The notes under the pieces: generated by a model
What the model was told of the DNA's origin: nothing
The model's database searches: none
What the model saw: only the letters and a program-made list of their open reading frames with translations
Part shown: one piece after another, positions 1 to 11,789 of the stretch
Layout: the number at the start of each line of letters is the position of its first letter
Position numbering within the stretch: the first letter of the stretch is position 1
Translations under genes and position numbers: made by a program
Assembly (NCBI GenBank): GCA_027627225.1
Contig: CM051040.1
Span: 24,858,134 to 24,922,133 of the forward strand
Reading direction: 5' to 3'
Length of the DNA stretch: 64,000 nucleotides
DNA from: Congeria kusceri
Lineage: Eukaryota; Mollusca; Bivalvia; Myida; Dreissenidae

Positions 1-1049
1 AACACTATTGAGTTATATATTGTTAACAAAACAAACCACTACAACACATGCCTCATAAACGGTAGCTACAGTTTCAAATGTTATGGCCACCTGCGTCTCG
101 CTATACTGGTATCCAGGCAACACCTGGTAAAGGCCAATCAATGGTAACTACTAGTGTTTTGCCGTAGGAAAATCATAACATTTTAAGGACTTCTCCGAAC
201 ACGAATTCCGACTCAAAGAGGACGCGAGTTGAGCAATGCGGTAAACTCAATGTCTAGAACACTAAACCATCGCTAAGTTGGCTACCGTAGGTATGGTCAT
301 GGTGAACTTACACAATCTCCTTAACTGTATGTACATATAAAATAGCTTGCTATTTTTCAACTTCTTATATATTTGCTACTACAAGCAACTGCTTTTTGCA
401 TTGATGGTTTTCATGAATTGTATATTTATTGCATAGTTTGCTAATACAATGGGTTGAAATGTGAAAAAAACTACAGAAAAACTGTATGACGAGGTACACT
501 CAGGTTCGACTCAACATTAGTTAGTGGTCACAATTCCGTACTCTCTGGTTTCAATCGTCACGATTCCGGACTGGTTGGTTTCACCAGTCAGCGACAAATA
601 ACAAATAACACGTTGTAAAAAGCTAATGAACATATATAACTTCGATCCAACTTTCGGTTCATTTACATATCAACTCGGGCAGTGTACAGGTGATACATCC
701 CGGGTCTACAAACAATTTAACCTGGCAAGAAAAATATTCTTTGTAAAAGCGAACCCGTGAAATAAGTAATATGTAGATTAGGAAATAGTTAAACAATGTC
801 ATTAGATAAACGGAAGTGGTATAAGATATAGAATTGATAGTTTAGACAATAAACATACTTAACAGAACGAACTTGATAACCAACATTGTATAATAGTGTA
901 ATATCCTTATTATATTGAAAACATTCATTAAATTAAAATTCTTAAAATTTAAATACTTTTAAATTCTAAAAGATTTGGCGGACTCAGTAGCAAGTCGCGT
1001 ATTTAGATTGTATACATACAAAAACCAAAACGTGAACCTTCTATTTTTT
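1..1049. other. Non-coding, AT-rich stretch
   Basis: No convincing gene is visible. The only local structure is a pair of 30-bp direct repeats at 527-586 (both begin GTCAC[AG]ATTCCG), with the first bases of a third copy at 587. Short open frames here have neither exon-like composition nor a partner elsewhere in the window. Confidence 0.6.
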
Positions 1050-4000
1050 ACTTTACAATTCTGCAAAATATTTAACTAATGAATACGACAGTAATAATGT
1101 AGGTAAGATTCCTTAAAATAGGTTTCGTAACTTTTTTTCGAGAATATAAATATGTCTCAATAATTATGTTAGCCAACACTAAAAGATCGAGTTGTTTTAA
1201 CTGCAGCTGCAGGCGAAAACTTGTTGGGGAAAATAGAATATAAGTATGGATAATTAAACCTCCTTGATGCATCTGTATTTCAATTGTGTTTACTATAAAA
1301 CCATTATTATTCGTGGGGTACGAATTTTCATGGATTTCGTGGATAGACCAAACCACGAATTCAAGTCCCAACAAAATTTCATACATTTAACTTCGAAATG
1401 TTACCAAATGTTTTTGTTTTCAAATTTTTAAATCCACGAACTCAAGTACCAACGAAATTGTCACTTCTAAAGAAACCACGAAATTTCATACCGACGGATT
1501 TCTATACATTTACAGTATATTAGATTACCAACGCTTGGAGAGACAAGGGCCTACTGACACTCGTTTGTTTAGACAGAAGAATTCGCTGATGTGACCAAGT
1601 ATCGTATTAGTTTAGTTTGCGCGTTCGGTTAAAAGAACTTTTGCTGAATGCGTCTTTTCTCCCTACATTCCAAATGATACGGATCATTTTAAATGGTCAT
1701 TTTTGTAAACACATTTAAATGCTCAGAAATCAGCACAGAAACCGGTTTTGGTCGGTTAAATATTTTTTAATATTTTCTTATGACAAACTGCTCAGTTGAT
1801 GCTGTAATCTACATTGTAAAAATATATACGAAAACTATGCGTGTAGCGGTTTAATTAAATATATAATAGTATGAGTAACTATTGAATAAAACATGTTAAT
1901 AGGAAATTAACGCTACCAATATGTTTTTCACTGTCACAGTAATAACCGTTTAAAAGTTCAAACCTGAATGTGTACGTTATGAATAGCGCTCAACCCCAAA
2001 TCTTGGACTTTCCACGACAATTAATTATGACGTTCGAAACAATGTAGTTTTTGTTTCCAAAAACAGTTTTTGAACAACGTTCTAATGTTTGCAACATGTA
2101 GCATTGACATGGACATTAAGTTTAATCATTTAAATAGTAAACAGGAAGAATGGTAATATCTCCTCTATCTCTCTCCTTGAGTAAGCATTTTGTCTTTTTT
2201 TTCACATCAAATTATTCTTTATTCACTTCAAAGCTTGACATTAATCGTATATAATGTTAAATAAACTATTATGCAAGACAAATATAAATACAAATATATT
2301 AATGAATTTATTTTTAAATTATTCTACCTTAGTTTCGTTATGATCGCTAAGCTTCTTAAAGCTGTAGGTCAATAATTAAATCAATTACATTACATTTGCT
2401 CAATACAGCTTATTTAGGACTCTTTTTTCATCCATTTGTTTTGAATGTAGTATTTCCAAGTAAGATCATTTATTCCATTTGTTAAGTATATGGTAAGTAC
2501 GACAAATCACCATACAAAACATTGCAATGAGGTTTGAGTAATTAAAAAACCACCTTTAGACGTGCGTCTCTAGTACTCACACGTGTAAACCAATCCAGTA
2601 AGTGGACAGTTATTTCGCATTATTTGACTAAGACAATTTTCAGGACACTTTTGTTAAAACGCATGCCGTTAGTGATTTGTCCATTGAAACACACTCAATA
2701 TTGCTGCAGTTTCCCCGTGTTATTGCGATGAAACATGTAACCATAGCAACGTATATTATAACGTTTTATATCCATAGTTATTTGTGCTGAAAACAAGAAA
2801 ACAAGACATGTAGATAATGGACACTATTCTATGTACTTCTCATAATTTTAATACAGGCTGAGGTTACTATTACATGCTGTAAATTGGCGTTATTAATTTC
2901 CCATATTGCGAGTGTTGGTTAATACTCTATGGCCTTGGATAATGTGAACAGAAACAGAAAATATGAGTGAATTCATTTATCGTCATATTTTCATGCATTT
3001 TGGAGCAAATTAAATATACACTATGTAAAATTAGTTAGCATCAACAATGATGTTAGTAAATATCAAATGCATCTTAATGCGAAAACACAACATTGCTTCT
3101 TGGTCGTATTTTATTATAACATTGTGATATTTATACCAAGCACGATGTTGAGATAACTGTCTTTAAAGTGAAGGACTAATGTACTATAAGAAGAAACGAT
3201 ATGCTATTTATTTAATCAAGTATATCAAGTTTTTATTGTTGTTGCAAAACTTATTTTACTAAGTATAATTATATAAATGTTATATTAAGCCGTTGCTAAT
3301 ATCTGTAAAGTGCTTGAAACTTTTGATTATGATTTACAAATAGCTCGCTCACGTGCAGCAGTGAATTAATTATCACGGTTAGCCGATATAATGTGGTGAT
3401 TACCTTGATCAAATCTGACAAGACTATTATTGCATAGAAGATGCACTGACTTTTGGCTCGTGAAATATATTTCATGTTATAAATTGGCACTCAACAACGT
3501 GTCGGCAAATTGAAACTTTAACGTGTGATAGCCTGTAACATTTGGGGAGATCAATCAGTATTTCGTATCAACGCGTCAACATTACTGATAAGCAATTATA
3601 AATAACATAACCATGTCAGCTGAAGTCTCCTAATTTCAAAAAGTAAATTCGTGTAAGCAGTGGAACATGTGTATATTTGCACTGGGTGATATCTATTTAA
3701 AAACGCTATACATACGTGAAAGGTGTCTTACGTTCAACACATTTTCATAATGCAATTGGAAATCTCTATCATGTGCTATTCTGAGAGTAATGAAAACTGT
3801 TTTAATTGGTAATAAAACATATGCAGTTGTAAACAAATGCAGCTTATAAATAGTAACCCCCAATCCTCACAAAAACAAAATGATGGAAATATTACAGTTC
3901 AATAAGGTCTTTAATACAATGTGCAATAAATCTAACCACAGTCACAAAAAACGTTAAACGACTAAACAAACATGGCTACAAGAAAACAATATGCGAGTTG

Positions 4001-4702
4001 GTTTGTTCTGTTCATAAAATAATGTTTCATGTTTGTATTCGATGTTTCATTTCGAACTTAAAGCAAGTAATTTTATGATGGACTTTTCACTGTAACATGA
4101 ATATCAATTGGCGATGACACCATGTTATAAGAAGCGATCATATTTTTATAAGTTGACACATCGGAAGCCATCAATTACGGAATCCTCGTCCTAAGTCGTC
4201 AGGGCATCAATATTTTATGTTTTTTCAGCTAATTCCACCGGTCCTTAATGTCCCGTCGTGGATTCCTCCAACCGAATGAATGAAATAGGTAACAGTCACA
4301 AAATGTCGTCAGCAACAATTAAGGCAACAACATAGTTTTATCAGTATTGCCAACGGGCGACGTACTGTGTCAACAACACAATGTGAGTGATATATAGGCC
4401 TAACACGTAATTGTAACCTGATTCCATACTCTAATATGTATAACTTGTTTGCAAGGACTGTCATACAAATAAAATACAAAACTGTGTTAACCCCATCAAC
4501 TATATACGGAACCGAATATTTGAAGAACGCCATAAATATTTACCACAAATGATATATGTTGCAGGGTTTTAAAATAGTCACCAGGGACACCATAAATGTA
4601 CAAACACTTAAACAAGACATGACAGCACATAAATAACCAAAAACAATTTCATACATAAATGAAAGATGTGAAGAACGTGCCTACCCTTCATCGAAACGCT
4701 GA

Positions 4703-4807
4703 AAGGATTGACTCTACGGGACAGGATTGACTCTACGGGAAAACTCTACGGGAAAGGATCGACTCTACTGTAAAACTCTACGGGAAAGGATTGACTCTAC
4801 GGGAAAA
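4703..4807 (+). repeat. Short degenerate tandem repeat (GACTCTACGGGA motif)
   Basis: Six near-copies of ACTCTACGGGA, alternating with AAGGATTG or AAA linkers. One copy is mutated to ACTCTACTGTA. The corresponding place in the duplicate (around 15545) has only a single related motif, so the expansion is specific to copy 1. Confidence 0.7.
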
Positions 4808-5996
4808 CCTTTGGCTGGGCGTTTTCTATCCAGTTTGCAATGTCGGATAATATAGGACAGATTCACTTTTTAATCTTGAATCTTGCAGGACCAGAGAACA
4901 AAAAAAAATATGCAAATATGTAACTAAATATAAGGCATACTCGTATAAATTCCAGCTACACACACTTCATTTAATCACAAATTATGATGTATATGTGTCT
5001 GAATTATGCTACTAAATATCTATTAAGTCTCTTCGATACAACATACCATTAACCAATACTATTTGTCAGTTTAAGCTTGCCACAATACAATTCCCTTTTT
5101 TTCAGTACGAAACTTTTTCTACGCCCCACGTTTCGGAGTTTACAATCAACGTTCGTTGGGCTTTGGATCTTATATGTTTGTAGCAATTTACCATCACCAT
5201 ACTTGAACCATACATGTAAAAACAGGTAAAGGCATTACACATGTATTTACTTTTTCAGCATGTTTCAATTCGAAGCGAAGCATATGGGAACCTTTTATGT
5301 ATATTTAAAAACAAATCAACATCTTGTTAACATATATTGGATGTTAATATCACACTATTTTAATTTTGCATTTGCATTATGATATGTACTTGCAAATAAA
5401 TGCGTACCGTTTGTATGCGTTACAGTGCATTATGAATGCTTATGCTTTTATGTAAAATTACGAAACTAGCACAGAAGTCTAGTTATTTTGTTTCTTTAAA
5501 TATAGTTGGACTATACAACACCACACTCATAAAGAAAAACACAGCAACTCCTTGAAATGAATTACTGTTGAACAAATGAAAATTACCCTGTCTTATATGA
5601 CATTTACCATTTATTTCTTGCAAATGGTAAAATAAGTTAGCACGGTCTCACTTCCAGTATTACACGCTACGATGGTCAATGATTACCACTGAAATACGCT
5701 TATAAATGTAACTTAAGGTATTAATGACGAAAGCCTTTTAATAATATGATATTACACTATACATAAACGTTATTACATTTCTTTTGTACTGAAAAAACAT
5801 TTAAAACTTCCAACTATAACGAAGATATTTCAAACTGCATTGAAATTCACCTCAAGGGTTACTTAATTCATTGTATTTCTAATTATGAAACTCAATAAAC
5901 GTAAACAATAAATAAGTACTATAGTTTATATTTATACAATAATTAGTATATAGCTAGATAAAGTTTTAAGCTATGTCAATGACACAAGCTATTTTA

Positions 5997-8151
5997 AAGA
6001 CAAGACAAGACAAGACAATAGTTTTATTCAAGATTAGTACAAAGTACATTGATCTAGAAAAAAAAAAACGAACATATATACATTTCTATACGCGGTCAAT
6101 GCATTCGGAATTTGTTCTAAAAATCGTAAAATATATGCAAATTCAAAACGAAACGAATTAATTGCAGTATAACATAACATAAGTTGCAAACGTATGGAGA
6201 GTGATGTACAATGTATATTTATACATCAATAGATTGTCTAATTTTCTAATGCATATTTAATATATTTGGCAACACTTTTAACAACATCAGAGTTAACTGA
6301 TCCCATTAATGAATTGGAACTTATACACAGATGTCTATCGTAAAATCGTTTATGAAGAAATCGTCGCCTTACTGTTGAGTAACATGGACAAATGCATATA
6401 AAATGGTACACATCTTCTAAATCACGCCTTCCACAGTAGAGACAGTGCCTTTCATTTCTTGGTATATTATTTGAGCCATAGCGGCCTGTATGAATTCTTA
6501 ACGAATGAGCACAAATTCTAAAACGTGTAAAAAATTTCCTGAGACTAGCAGGCAATATATCAAGATAACATTCGTACATAAAATTATTTTTGTAATAAAC
6601 GTAATCCAACAGAATTGAACTACGTTGTAATGAACCATGCCATTCTTGGATAAAGTTATCAATTACACGTTGTTTGAAAATTAATGGAAAAGAACCATGG
6701 ATACTTTCGGGATACAAAAATACATCCGAAAAACCAAAATCATCTAAAAGTTTCTTCACAGAGGACACCCAGTTCGAGTGGCCTAATTTACAATCGTCTA
6801 AACCTCGACGATACAATGATGAAATAATAACATTATCACTTTGCAATACCTTACACCAGAAAGAAATGATGCGTGTATATCTTGATATATATAAGGGATA
6901 ACGTCCAAGTTCGCCGTATACACCAATGGATGATGTAGACTTTCTTACATTCAAAATAGATTGGCAAAATTTAAAATGTACCCGTTCAATATCTTTAGAC
7001 TTCGTAAAACCCCAAACTTCTGATGCATAATTAAGTGTTGATCCTACCAAAGCAACAAATAATTCACAGTAACTTTTTGGAGTAAGTGGGACCTTCTTAA
7101 AATTGAATAATAAAGTATTTAGAGCTTTCAGAGATTTACCAATGATGAACTGATTATTTGCAGAGAAATTGCCATTATATTTAAAAACACAACCAAGATA
7201 ATTAAAATTATCTACTATTTGTATTGGTTCATTTTTATAGAACCACTGTTCATCATCTTTTAAAGCACCACGTTTTCTGAACACCATAATTTTAGTTTTG
7301 GAACTATTAACTTCTAAACTCCAGGTATTACAATAATCCGCTAATTTATCCATGTGAGTCTGTAATTCTTCGGGGGACTTACCCAAATTACCATATCGTC
7401 TGCGAACAATAATACTAGTAAAACAATGTCACTACAATTCAATTCCAGCACTTACATTACTTTGTAAAAACATTTCTAAATCTTCTAAAAAAAGGGAGAC
7501 TAGCAAGGGGGAGATAACTTCGCCTTGCCTTAATCCCACAGAATATTCGAAAAATTCAGAAAAACTAGTACAATGTTTAACGCAGGATTTCACATGCATA
7601 TACATATTCTTTAGAATTCGTAATACTCTACCACGTAAATAAGCATTAAACAGTTTTAAACCAAAGTGCATTTCTATAAATACTGTCAAAGGCATTTCTT
7701 GAGATCTATAAATGCCACATACAACCTTTTATTGGTATTAAAATAATGTTGATCAACAGATAATAATGAAAATATAGCATCCGTAGTGGACACGCCTTTG
7801 CGGAAGCCGAATTGTGCATCACTAAAAAGGTTGTATTTTTCACAGAAAGACACAATTCTGTCGTTTAACACAGTGGTAAATAATTTAGAAAAACAACTTA
7901 ATAGTGTTATACCTCTGTAATTAGCGACAGAGCTGCGATCAGCTGCGATCACCTTTTTTAAACAATGGTATTATAATCCCCTCCGCCCATGTGTCTGGAA
8001 AAACACCCGAAGCTAAAATAGCGTTGAAGATGTTACAAATATACGGAGACAGAATATCACTACATTCAATAAAATAATCGTTTAATAAACAGTCAATACC
8101 ATGTAAAGCAGACAATACATGCTTTAAATCATCCGCTATAACAACACGCAT
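5997..8151 (-). mobile_element. 5'-truncated non-LTR retrotransposon (LINE), dead copy
   Basis: Read on the minus strand, this carries the reverse-transcriptase part and C-terminus of a LINE. It begins inside the RT domain (no endonuclease domain is present), runs through conserved RT blocks and a Cys/His C-terminal motif to a stop at 6238, then a short 3' UTR. It ends in a pentanucleotide tail (CTTGT repeated, about 5997-6018). A simple-repeat 3' end instead of poly(A) is known for CR1/L2-like clades, but the clade assignment is my inference. No clear target-site duplication was found. At least three frameshifts make it inactive. Confidence 0.88.
6238..8151 (-). pseudogene. LINE reverse transcriptase, frameshifted remnant
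   Basis: Four open pieces on the minus strand join into one RT reading frame. 8151-7939 carries the block ending FPDTWAEGIIIPLFKKGDRS. 7952-7686 carries NYRGITLLSCFSKLFT, FGFRKG and AFIDLKK. 7695-7432 carries the GLRQGEVISPLL block. The catalytic FADD box is at 7395-7406, in yet another frame, followed by a one-base slip. 7386-6238 holds the thumb and C-terminal region with a zinc-binding-like motif CLYCGRR...HFICIC near its end. The part present covers RT to the C-terminus; an intact element would also encode an upstream endonuclease. The family is non-LTR RT with high confidence; the exact clade (Jockey/CR1-like) is not certain. Confidence 0.88.
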
Positions 8152-8430
8152 ACATATTTGTTATACAATGCTTATTTAGTGTCTTTATCGATCACTCACT
8201 AGCTCGTTTACTTGATTCGTTTTAATTTGTGTATTTAGGGAAAGATGGTATTTACGTTTACTTTTCAATTTAGTGGTAAAAGCAGAGTATATTATAGAAG
8301 GTTGATACTATATATTGAACAATAAGCGAAACTCCCTAAGCTTGCAATACACGAATAGCAATAGCAGTAGAAATATAACACCTGTACCTGTATAGTGCGA
8401 ACAACTTGTGAACTATATTATCGTAATTTA
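8152..8430. other. Unremarkable AT-rich spacer
   Basis: Sequence between the truncated 5' end of the LINE and the triplet array. No gene, hairpin or repeat was recognised. Confidence 0.5.
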
Positions 8431-8617
8431 CCACTACTACTACAACAACAACTACCACTACTACTACTACTACTGCTACTACTACTACAACAACAACTAC
8501 CACTACTACTACTACTACTGCTACTACTACTACAACAACAACAACTACTACTACTACTACTACTGCTACTATTACTACAACTTCTACTACTACTACTACT
8601 ATTACTACTACTACTAG

Positions 8618-8700
<83 letters not shown>

Positions 8701-8731
8701 TTACTACAACTTCTACTACTACTACTACTAT

Positions 8732-8808
<77 letters not shown>

Positions 8809-8878
8809 ATACAAATTCTACTACTACTACTACTATTACTACTACTACTAGTACTACTACTACTACTACTACTACTAT

Positions 8879-8974
<96 letters not shown>

Positions 8975-9036
8975 AATTACTACTAATACTACTACTACTA
9001 TAAAATTACTAATACTTCTACTACTAATAATAATAT
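8431..9036 (+). repeat. ACT/TAC trinucleotide microsatellite, ~600 bp
   Basis: A long triplet array, mostly ACT (equivalently AGT on the other strand). The 5' part shows a higher-order unit of about 50 bp: CAACAACAACTACC followed by several ACT and one GCT, repeated at about 8446 and 8491. The centre is nearly pure, interrupted by ATT, TTCT and AGT variants, and the 3' end decays into AATACT. The long poly-Leu and Tyr/Asn-rich open frames across it come from the triplet period and are not genes. Confidence 0.97.
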
Positions 9037-9334
9037 TTATTTCTTCGGCTTAGTTCTTGCGCCTTGTCCTTGTGGTCATATGGGTTAATTAGATAACATG
9101 TTCAGCGACTGAATAGTATTATATAATGAACTATTTTCCTTACAAAAACTTTTAATAAGTTCATAGATTTGTTTATGCAAGTTTGATACGTGAAGGTCAG
9201 TGCACGCTTATATTAAAAAAATTATAGTGTCTGAAAATGTTTCCAAATGTAGCGTCTGAAAAACTAAAACATCCATTTGTATTTGGTTTAAGATTCAATA
9301 AAACGCACCACACAATTGTTTTTACGTTGTTTTT

Positions 9335-9360
9335 AGACTGTTGGCGGAAGCCAACGGTCT
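9335..9360 (+). other. GC-rich 11-bp hairpin with GGAA tetraloop
   Basis: AGACTGTTGGC, GGAA loop, GCCAACGGTCT: eleven pairs including one T-G wobble, followed by TTTT. The loop is of GNRA type, a stable RNA tetraloop. It sits in otherwise AT-rich DNA, so it stands out, but whether it is transcribed is unknown. Confidence 0.6.
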
Positions 9361-10335
9361 TTTGTGAGGGTAATTTCCAAAACAGGTATCGCGGAAAACT
9401 ACTTCTTTTCTTTGCAGTCTATTAGTCAATAAATCGAAACCAGAAAAGGTCCTTCTTCAAACCAGCAACATTTCACACCCGTTTTCTTACATTTTAATTA
9501 TTTAAGATAAATGTATGTAATATGTATTATAATGTGCATATCATGCGATTTATTACAATTACAGTTTGTAAAAAAGTCAATTGATAAAAAGTAACTTTAA
9601 ACTAATGACACCCCTACTTTTGCTATTGACTTGTATTTAACCGAATTATTTACCGGAGTATCATGGAATAAGACCACCAAATTAATGCGCTACATCGGTT
9701 ATTTTTGACTCGTTGGGAAAGTGTTTTTTTTCTTGTTACCAATTCTCATTCTGAATACTTTGACTACAAATTACTGCAATTTATTAATTAAAACTGCAGT
9801 TTTGACGATCTAGAACTTGCATCGTATGATCTATTTGGACTCAGTAGGTTACGGACAAAGATCTACCAATAAACATGTTTATTTATAGATCTTCGGCTAC
9901 GAAACACTAACTACTACCCTTCATCTGTTATTCTGGCCCGTGCAGATTGACTTGTTAACTGGCATGTATATAATTCCGTTTGCATGAAATAATTAGCTCG
10001 AACAAAATATATTGTCGTTACTTACAAAATAGTTTTCATTATGATGTCGTATACTATTGAATAAGACGCCAAATTATTAAGTTTTAAAGGTTGGAAATTG
10101 AACTTCATTCAAACAAATGTTTTCTTTTAGCAAAAACGCACTCATGACTCATATGCTTTTAGTTTCTTTTGTCGCCAACAGTCTTTCTACGCTGTCAGCG
10201 TTTTGATTACGTAATGTAGTGTAAGCGATTAAAAGTAAAACACGGGAATGGACAAATTACCTGTTTCTAAGGAATTAAGAAACATGTACTGTGCGATACA
10301 TTATGTTAAGGACGTCTATTGTATACTTAAGAAAT
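9361..10335. other. Non-coding stretch
   Basis: No gene is recognised. A short open frame at 9237-9425 spans the preceding hairpin and has no recognised domain. The rest is AT-rich single-copy-looking sequence inside duplication copy 1. Confidence 0.5.
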
Positions 10336-10500
10336 TATGTTCGATTTAGATTTGTTTATCGGCTAAAAAACAACGATTTTCAGTTCTGCTGCGTATGAAT
10401 TAAACGACGAGAGCGTTAGTCCGAATTATTCAATATTCCGCATCAGAACGACAAATCGTTGTTTATTAGCCGATAAAAAACGATAAAACGAACACTATTT
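10336..10500 (-). mobile_element. MITE-like element with long terminal inverted repeats, copy 1
   Basis: Imperfect inverted arms of about 40 bp or more face each other. The left arm contains TTTATCGGCTAAAAAACAAC (from 10355) and the right arm ends GTTTATTAGCCGATAAA (to 10477); weaker pairing extends to the stated ends. The loop contains GACGAGAGCGTTAGTCCGA. A second copy at 30659-30817 has the same arms, and its loop matches only after reverse-complementing, so the two copies are in opposite orientation. No coding capacity; probably a non-autonomous DNA transposon. Confidence 0.75.
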
Positions 10501-10723
10501 CGAATCTAACATGACTTGACAACATTTTCTGCAAGTACAATGCAAACTATATTTTACAGTTTCTGAACTATTTTTCGGGGTTGTTTATTGGTAGTTTCAC
10601 AACGGTGAATGTTGTTCTTTGTCTATATAAAACTCTATGCGTGTCATGTTAAAATGTTGTTTAATGAATATAACTATATTTACAAACAGGCCCATACATT
10701 CTTCCCTTATTATCCTTTCAGTC

Positions 10724-10801
10724 GAGTTGCCTGAAGTGCATCACGCGTCGAGTCAATTATTCATGACGCCTCTCAATTCTCCGATGAATAGTAAGAGAGC
10801 A
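10724..10801 (+). repeat. Three-copy conserved element, copy a
   Basis: Matches 19302-19391 and 29304-29392. The shared skeleton is GAGTTG..TGAAGTG..., then CGAGTCAATTATTCATGA, CTCAATT, CGATGAATA and AGAGAG. It recurs in both large duplication systems of the window, tying them together. Function unknown; it may be a regulatory element or an old repeat. Confidence 0.6.
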
Positions 10802-10988
10802 AACCAGTGCCGTCCTACCAGTCTTGTACAAAACGGTGGAATGGAATAAAACCGCCACGCAGTGAATGAAAACAAAACAAATAAAAGACCCGACCTTAGT
10901 AGTTCATACATTAAACTTCTAAAGGATATGTACTGGACTCACATTGTATGTAATAATGGATTTTTAAATGAGACATCCACAATTTAAC

Positions 10989-11046
10989 TTTCTCTATATA
11001 TATATAGAAACACTATATATATATATGAAACACTACACATATATAA
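10989..11046. repeat. TA-rich microsatellite with GAAACACTA spacers
   Basis: Three TA dinucleotide runs (8-14 bp) separated by GAAACACTA or GAAACACTACAC. Purely a simple repeat. Confidence 0.85.
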
Positions 11047-11099
11047 TTTTGCAGGTGAGGTGTTTCATCATTTTCTTACTAGCAGATTTGATGCATTTC

Positions 11100-11470
11100 A
11101 AACAGTCATTATTTGAGATGCAATAAAATCCCTTACACAACTTCTTGTAAAGGTTCTATTCACAGATTGACGAATAGATAATTTCCAAAATAGGTGTATA
11201 TATAGTGAGAGATATAAAAAATAAAAGAATATTGTATATACAGGAGTGTATAACACTCCCGACAGAGAAATATATCGGAAATAAAACAGTCATTATTTGA
11301 GATGCAATAAAATCCCATAGACAACTTCTTGTGAAGGGATCTATTCACAGATTGACGAATATACAATTTCCAAAATAGGTGTATATATATAAAGAGATAT
11401 CAAAAATAAAAGAATATTGTATATACAGGAGTGTACAACACTCCCGACATAGAAATATATCGGAAATAAC
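11100..11470 (+). repeat. Head-to-tail duplication of a 184-bp unit
   Basis: The unit beginning AAACAGTCATTATTTGAG at 11100 recurs from 11284, with few substitutions and small indels; the two copies end in CGGAAATAA. Each carries a short perfect hairpin, GGAGTGT-3 nt-ACACTCC. The high identity implies a recent local duplication, much younger than the 10-kb duplication around it. Confidence 0.9.
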
Positions 11471-11789
11471 GTATCGTTGATGAGGAATACTCAGATAAAA
11501 TTGACAAAATTATAAAGCGTTTGTAACGCAAAACGATTGAATAATTTGGAGTTTTTCGGTTGTTTTCGTAGAATTTGCTGAAAACACGTAAATAACTAAC
11601 ACAAAGAAAAAATACACAGCCATGTTATTTATCAAATTGAATTACAAATTCGTATAATTCATGAACGATCCTAAATTCTAAAAGCATTTGCGCAAATTGT
11701 CAATAGCAAATTGCTAATTTACACTCCGCATAGAAATGAAATGAAAGATGCCAATAGTATTTATTATTTGCGTTGTGTGTTTGTTTCTC
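11471..11789. other. Junction between the two large duplication copies
   Basis: AT-rich sequence without a recognised gene, between the end of copy 1 and the first clear anchor of copy 2. No target-site duplication or breakpoint repeat was recognised. Confidence 0.4.

Larger units (their letters stand above)
1050..10850. repeat. Diverged ~10-kb tandem duplication, copy 1
   Basis: This block is collinear with 11790-19410. Matching anchors read directly from the sequence are 1141-1290 with 11868-12010, 1528-1570 with 12023-12065, 2725-2800 with 13193-13260, 3370-3430 with 14330-14400, 3500-3600 with 14420-14520, 4140-4330 with 15040-15270, 4812-4900 with 15575-15720, 5520-5700 with 18080-18290 and 10724-10801 with 19302-19391. 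Matching stretches look roughly 75-85% identical and are separated by unalignable sequence and indels. No open frame is shared by the two copies, so the homology is non-coding. Copy 1 was later interrupted by the LINE at 5997-8151 and the triplet array at 8431. An ancient tandem duplication fits best. Confidence 0.8.

Noticed and set aside
8395..9003. 202-codon poly-Leu frame and overlapping Tyr/Asn frame
   Set aside because: Both are translations of the ACT triplet array, with no non-repeat coding sequence.
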